DNA of 10,843 nt from CAUZFZ01 sp963579025 (lineage in GTDB: Bacteria > Planctomycetota > Planctomycetia > Planctomycetales > Planctomycetaceae). Location: NCBI GenBank assembly GCA_963579025.1, contig CAUZFZ010000247.1, positions 1 through 10,843 on the forward strand, read 5' to 3'. Both the position numbers and the translations under genes were made by a program. Position 1 is the stretch's first letter, and every line of letters begins with the position of its first letter. This document shows positions 7,299 to 10,843 of the stretch, piece after piece. Below the pieces are notes generated by a model. It saw nothing but the letters and a program-made list of their open reading frames with translations. It ran no database searches and had not been told where the DNA came from.

Positions 7299-10200
7299 TC
7301 AGATCGGCTTTGCAGCCCGTTTCTTCGCCTCAGTCGTCGACTCCACTGAAGGATCGGCCGGTTCTTCTGCCTCAACTGGCCCCAGCAGCTCGTCCAAGTG
7401 CGGCGAGATCGGCTCGTCGAGTGGCAGGAACCAAACTGCGGGGCGGCCTTCTGCTTTGTATTGCTTGTCGAGCGCCTGCAGGACTTCCTCGGTCGATCTG
7501 GCGGGGCCGAGGAGCTGGTCCAGGTGGGGGGCGATCGGCTCGTCGGATGCCAGGAAGTACACGCCCGGGCGTTTGTCCTGCCGGTATTGAGCGTCGAGTA
7601 CCGCTAGGACGTCTGTGACAGGCCGAGCCGGCCCCAGTAATCGCTTCACCTCGGGCAGCACGGACTCTAGCGGCCCTTCCACTGCCTTGGCCGCCTGAAA
7701 TTGCTGAATGATCTCTGCTTCCGACAACTCCAGAGCCACCAGGATTCCGAAGTAGTTGCCCAACGCCGCTCGTAGGCGTGGATGTTCGAACCCCGTCGCC
7801 GGCCTAAACAGAACGTAGATTTCCAGAGCTCGCCGACTCAGCGGCTCGGCCTCTGCCAGACGATTCGTGTCCTGGAGCAACGCCGCCAGGTTGTTGAGTC
7901 GGAGTGCGACGTCGGGGTGTTCGGGTCCGTAGGACTGCTCGTCGATGGCCAGCGCGCGGCGAATCAGCGGCTCGGCCTCCGCCAGACGATCCGTGTCCTG
8001 GAGCAACACCGCCAGGTTGTTGAGGCCGTTGGCGACGTTGGGGTGTTCGGGTCCGTAGGACTGCTCGTCGATGGCCAGCGTGCGGCGCATCAGCGGCTCG
8101 GCCTCGGCCAGACGGTTCGTGGCCTTGAGCAACACCGCCAGGTTGTTGAGGTCGATGGCGACGCTGGGGTGTTCGGGTCCGAAGGACTGCTCGTTGATGG
8201 CCAGCGCGCGGCGCATCAGCGGCTCGGCCTCGGCCAGACGGTTCGTGGCCCTGAGCAACTGCGCCAGGTTGTTGAGGCCGATGGCGACTTGGGGGTGTTC
8301 AGGTCCGTAGGACTGCTCGTTGATGGCCAGCGCGCGGCGCATCAGCGGCTCGGCCTCGGCCAGACGGTCCGTGGCATTGAGCAACACCGCCAGATTGCTC
8401 AGACACGCGGCGACGCGGGGATGTTCGGGTCCGTAGGACTGCTCGTCGATGGCCATCGCGCGGCGCATCAGCGGCTCGGCCTCCGCCAGACGGTTCGTGG
8501 CATTGAGCAACAGCGCCAGGTTGTTGAGGTCGATGGCGACGCTGGGGTGTTCGGGTCCGTAGGACTGCTCGTTGATGGCCAGCGCGCGGCGCATCAGCGG
8601 CTCGGCCTCGGCCAGACGGTTCGTGGCATTGAGCAACTGCGCCAGGTTGTTGAGGTCGCGGGCGACTTTGGGGTGTTCGGCTCCGTAGGACTGCTCGTCG
8701 ATGGCCAGCGCGCGGCGCATCAGCGGCTCGGCCTCCGCCAGACGATCCGTGTCCTGGAGCAACACCGCCAGGTTGTTGAGTGCGATGGCGACGCGGGGGT
8801 GTTCGGGTCCGTAGGACTGCTCCCGGATGGCCAGCGCGCGGCGCATCAGCGACTCGGCCTCGGCCAGACGGTTCGTGGCCTTGAGCAACTGCGCCAGGTT
8901 GTTGAGGTCGATGGCGACGCTGGGGTGTTCGGCTCCGAAGGACTGCTCGTCGATGGCCAGCGCGCGGCGCATCAGCGGCTCGGCCTCGGCCAGACGGTTC
9001 GTGTCGTGGAGCAACAGCGCCAGGCTGTTGAGTGCGACGCCAAGGTACGCTGGGGTCGAAGGAACTGAGCGCCCGGCTTGCGCGGTGTCCGAGAGCACTT
9101 CTACATTCGCTGGGGGCTCGCGTTGCTCGACCCCAGCCACCCGCTGCTCGGCTTCGGTCGCTTGTTGCTCAGCGAACTTGAGAAACTCTTTCAGCAGTGG
9201 TTCGGCCTCCGCGTAGCGGGCTTGATCGAGATACAGAAGCCCCAGATCATTGGCCGCGTACGCTCGCTGCTCGTCGTCATCGGCCAGTTCCAAAGCCGCT
9301 TGCAATTGCGGTTCCGCCTTGTCGAATTGGGCTAGGTCTTTCAGCAGGCGGCCGAGTTCCCGCCGAGCCCGTGACCACTGCGGAGCTTTCTTCGCCACGG
9401 TTTCATAGAGCTGCAGGGCCTTGTCGTAGTCGAGGCTGGATTCGTGCAGGTCTGCTTGCAGCAGCAGCGGCTGCAGGAGATCGCGTTTACGGGCTTCGTC
9501 TTCGGTTTGCCGGTCGTTGATGCGGTCGACCTGGTCCAGGATCGCGGGTTGTTTGGCTTCCAGATACGCGATGGCCTGCTCGACGCCTTGTGCTGCAAGG
9601 ATGCGGGCCGCTTCAGCGAAGACTTCGTTTGGCTTTCCGGCCAGACCCTTGCGGATGGTGGCGACCATGTCTTCGACGCGGTCCAGGGCCGAGTCGCGGG
9701 ACTTCTCAATCTTCTCGATCGCTTGCCAGTCGGCCTTCTCCTCGCTGGCCTCCGCGATCTGTTCGTCAGCCCGCTGCCGAATGTGACTCTTCAACTTGCC
9801 GGTCAGGACGTCCGGGTCTTCGTACAGCTTGCGGATTTCGTCGATCGTTTGTTGCGATGCAGTCTGAATCGATGATTCGAGCAGTTCGACATCCTGCCCG
9901 ACCTTGTCGACGTTTTCTCCGACTTCGGTCACGTCCTGGCCAACGTCCTCAACGTCTCCGCCGAGCTGGGTCAGGCCGTAGGCCACTCCGCCAAGGACCA
10001 CGATCAGCGCGGCAATGCCGGTCAGCACGGATCGCGTGCCCTTTTTCATCTGTTTCCGTAGTTCGTCGAGTTCGACCCGCATCTCTCGAACTCGCACACT
10101 CACGTCTTCCCGCGAGGTGACCTCGTTTCTCAGGTGCGGGTCGGCGACGACGGATTCCCGGTGCTGCTGCTGGAGTTGCTGCAGGTCTTCCGGTTCCGGG

Positions 10201-10550
10201 TCACAGTCGTCGAAGGGGAAATCTTCCGGGCACAGGAAGACGTAGACCTGCTTGTCCAGCTGGCGGGCGAGGTCGTATTCGAGCTGCGTGAACGATCGGC
10301 GCGGAGTTCCGTCCGGGAGTTGCTGCGGATCGGGATCGGCTCCGTAGCGGCGGCCGACGATGTGGATCACCGCTTGGCAACCGGCGATCTTCTCACGCAG
10401 CATCTCCTCGACCGTGCGGTAGTCCGGCGGGAAGTTGGTCTGCTCGATGGGCAGGCACTCCATTGACAGCAGAGCCTCTTTGACCAGTTGCCGCACCGAA
10501 CCCAGGTCGCCGGATGTGGCCGAGATAAAGACTCGCGTGGAAGCTTGCAT
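7299..10550 (-). CDS. DUF4062 (TIR-like), membrane-anchored TPR-repeat protein
   Basis: The start is ATG 10550: it has CAGGAG 7 nt upstream and opens MQASTRVFISATSGDL, the DUF4062 signature. The reading to 10628 adds 26 residues unlike the family. The product has 1083 aa. In order it carries: DUF4062, a TIR-like domain, at about 5-115 (VFISATSGDL, then VIHIVGRRYG); a basic stretch (KQMKKGTR) and one transmembrane helix at about 174-195; a coiled-coil-like segment with repeated VGQDV/VGENV (about 197-245); TPRs at about 365-459; ten 42-residue kinesin-light-chain-type TPR units at 506-925; and two 42-residue copies of an unrecognised module at 971-1054. The positive charges before the helix favour a cytoplasmic N-terminus and a TPR part outside. 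DUF4062 is found at the N-terminus of NTPase and TPR proteins thought to act in conflict or signalling, but no NTPase is present here. I infer a sensor-effector or scaffold role; the enzymatic activity, if any, is unknown. Confidence 0.85.
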   Translation of the reverse strand: MQASTRVFISATSGDLGSVRQLVKEALLSMECLPIEQTNFPPDYRTVEEMLREKIAGCQAVIHIVGRRYGADPDPQQLPDGTPRRSFTQLEYDLARQLDKQVYVFLCPEDFPFDDCDPEPEDLQQLQQQHRESVVADPHLRNEVTSREDVSVRVREMRVELDELRKQMKKGTRSVLTGIAALIVVLGGVAYGLTQLGGDVEDVGQDVTEVGENVDKVGQDVELLESSIQTASQQTIDEIRKLYEDPDVLTGKLKSHIRQRADEQIAEASEEKADWQAIEKIEKSRDSALDRVEDMVATIRKGLAGKPNEVFAEAARILAAQGVEQAIAYLEAKQPAILDQVDRINDRQTEDEARKRDLLQPLLLQADLHESSLDYDKALQLYETVAKKAPQWSRARRELGRLLKDLAQFDKAEPQLQAALELADDDEQRAYAANDLGLLYLDQARYAEAEPLLKEFLKFAEQQATEAEQRVAGVEQREPPANVEVLSDTAQAGRSVPSTPAYLGVALNSLALLLHDTNRLAEAEPLMRRALAIDEQSFGAEHPSVAIDLNNLAQLLKATNRLAEAESLMRRALAIREQSYGPEHPRVAIALNNLAVLLQDTDRLAEAEPLMRRALAIDEQSYGAEHPKVARDLNNLAQLLNATNRLAEAEPLMRRALAINEQSYGPEHPSVAIDLNNLALLLNATNRLAEAEPLMRRAMAIDEQSYGPEHPRVAACLSNLAVLLNATDRLAEAEPLMRRALAINEQSYGPEHPQVAIGLNNLAQLLRATNRLAEAEPLMRRALAINEQSFGPEHPSVAIDLNNLAVLLKATNRLAEAEPLMRRTLAIDEQSYGPEHPNVANGLNNLAVLLQDTDRLAEAEPLIRRALAIDEQSYGPEHPDVALRLNNLAALLQDTNRLAEAEPLSRRALEIYVLFRPATGFEHPRLRAALGNYFGILVALELSEAEIIQQFQAAKAVEGPLESVLPEVKRLLGPARPVTDVLAVLDAQYRQDKRPGVYFLASDEPIAPHLDQLLGPARSTEEVLQALDKQYKAEGRPAVWFLPLDEPISPHLDELLGPVEAEEPADPSVESTTEAKKRAAKPI
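7389..7640 (-). repeat. Tandem duplication of a 42-aa C-terminal module
   Basis: Two consecutive 126-bp units (7640-7515 and 7514-7389) encode residues 971-1012 and 1013-1054. Both follow the pattern LLGPAR...VL.ALD.QY....RP.V.FL..DEPI.PHLD, and a third LLGP begins at 1055 and then stops. The units are diverged at DNA level, so the duplication is not recent. I do not recognise the module. Confidence 0.8.
7776..9035 (-). repeat. Ten tandem 126-bp units encoding kinesin-light-chain-type TPRs
   Basis: The period is exactly 126 bp (42 codons), with units starting at 9035, 8909, 8783 and so on down to 7901. The consensus is LNNLA.LL..T.RLAEAEPL then MRRALAI.EQS.G.EHP.VA. Units 2-9 from the N-terminal end are highly similar even at DNA level. 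Variation is concentrated at a few positions: the residues after LL (KA, QD, NA, RA), N or D before RLAEAE, D/N/R before EQS, and the residue after EHP. The last unit is degenerate after RRALEI. Confidence 0.9.
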
Positions 10551-10557
10551 GGCGGTA

Positions 10558-10563
10558 CTCCTG
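10558..10563 (-). promoter_or_regulatory. Shine-Dalgarno of the DUF4062-TPR gene
   Basis: CAGGAG on the minus strand lies 7 nt before ATG 10550. Together with the onset of DUF4062 homology it decides the start against the longer reading from 10628. Confidence 0.75.
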
Positions 10564-10682
10564 AAAAAGTTCTGCCGACAATCTACCAAAGAGATTCCTG
10601 CTTCGCAGCTTGAAGAACTACCGCACACGAATCCTCATCTTCTGCGGAAAGCTCAAACTCACCCCCGATACCAGCCGGTGGG

Positions 10683-10729
10683 GTGGCACTGGTAATCAGC
10701 GCTCGTTGAGTGTGCCACTGGCCCTGCCG
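10683..10729 (+). repeat. REP-like repeat, copy 3, cut at its right end
   Basis: GTGGCACTGGTAATCAGCG is identical to the start of the copy at 4780, and the middle (GTTGAGTGTGCCACTGG) is nearly identical. After CTGCC the expected AGTGC is replaced by GAATAGTG, so the last few bases are lost. It lies about 130 bp upstream of the DUF4062-TPR gene start. No transposase is seen beside it in the window. Confidence 0.75.
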
Positions 10730-10843
10730 AATAGTGTCCGGGAAAATATTCACACAATGTTAACTTGCGCGATTTGGGTTGTTGAATTACAAGCCTTGCA
10801 TGTCACGCAGAAAGGAAAACATTTGCGGCAACGAGAAGTCTCG
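10730..10843. other. AT-richer right edge, possible start of another element
   Basis: The base composition turns more AT-rich directly after the broken REP copy. An ATG at 10800 opens a frame (MSRRKENICGNEKSR) that runs off the window, without a Shine-Dalgarno. It is too short to identify and may not be a gene. The abrupt junction would fit the end of an inserted element, but I cannot confirm terminal repeats. Confidence 0.2.

Noticed and set aside
7776..9035. Regular repeats that might suggest a CRISPR-like or satellite array
   Set aside because: There are no separate spacers, the period is a whole number of codons and the translation gives canonical TPR units, so it is a coding repeat.
7782..9068. 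A 428-codon open frame on the plus strand across the TPR array
   Set aside because: It is the complement of ten near-identical 126-bp units that happen to lack stops in this frame. The repeated peptide has no family resemblance, and the opposite strand encodes clear TPRs.
10551..10628. A longer start for the DUF4062-TPR gene
   Set aside because: The 26 extra residues do not resemble the family, while ATG 10550 has a good Shine-Dalgarno at the right distance and opens directly into DUF4062.

Overview
The window looks like an accessory, defence-like stretch of a moderately GC-rich bacterial chromosome, most likely from a planctomycete or a relative. That placement is an inference. It rests on long genes, kinesin-light-chain-type TPR repeats, and a dispersed REP-like repeat built around GTGGCACTGG that travels with remnants of Y1 (REP-associated, RAYT) transposases. 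No rRNA or tRNA gene and no CRISPR array is visible.

Layout from left to right. (1) Positions 98-4768 (+) hold a very large DUF4011 / superfamily 1 helicase / Vsr-like nuclease / DUF3320 protein; its frame is open to the left edge, so its true start is uncertain. A perfect 14-bp inverted repeat (1325-1353) sits inside it, aligned to codon boundaries. (2) Positions 4780-5161 hold two REP-like repeats in inverted orientation around an internally deleted RAYT gene: its N-terminal and C-terminal pieces are joined and the catalytic middle is gone. A 10-bp perfect hairpin (5203-5230) follows and lies between the convergent genes. (3) Positions 5249-6915 (-) hold a translationally coupled pair, a HipA-like kinase followed by a DUF3037-like protein. 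(4) A C-terminal fragment of a second RAYT (about 6863-7069, +) overlaps the 5' end of the kinase gene antisense, so the kinase's annotated N-terminus may be transposon-derived. (5) Positions 7299-10550 (-) hold a 1083-aa protein: an N-terminal DUF4062 (TIR-like) domain, one transmembrane helix, a coiled coil, TPRs, ten 42-aa kinesin-light-chain-type TPR units and two copies of an unrecognised 42-aa C-terminal module. (6) A third REP copy (10683-10729) lies upstream of that gene and breaks off into AT-richer DNA that runs to the right edge.

Three gene modules from families linked to biological conflict (helicase-nuclease, HipA-like kinase pair, DUF4062-TPR) sit next to one another among transposase debris. 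This suggests a defence island. The three modules lie in separate transcription units, so nothing shows that they form one system. The least conventional protein is the membrane-anchored DUF4062-TPR protein with its duplicated C-terminal module.
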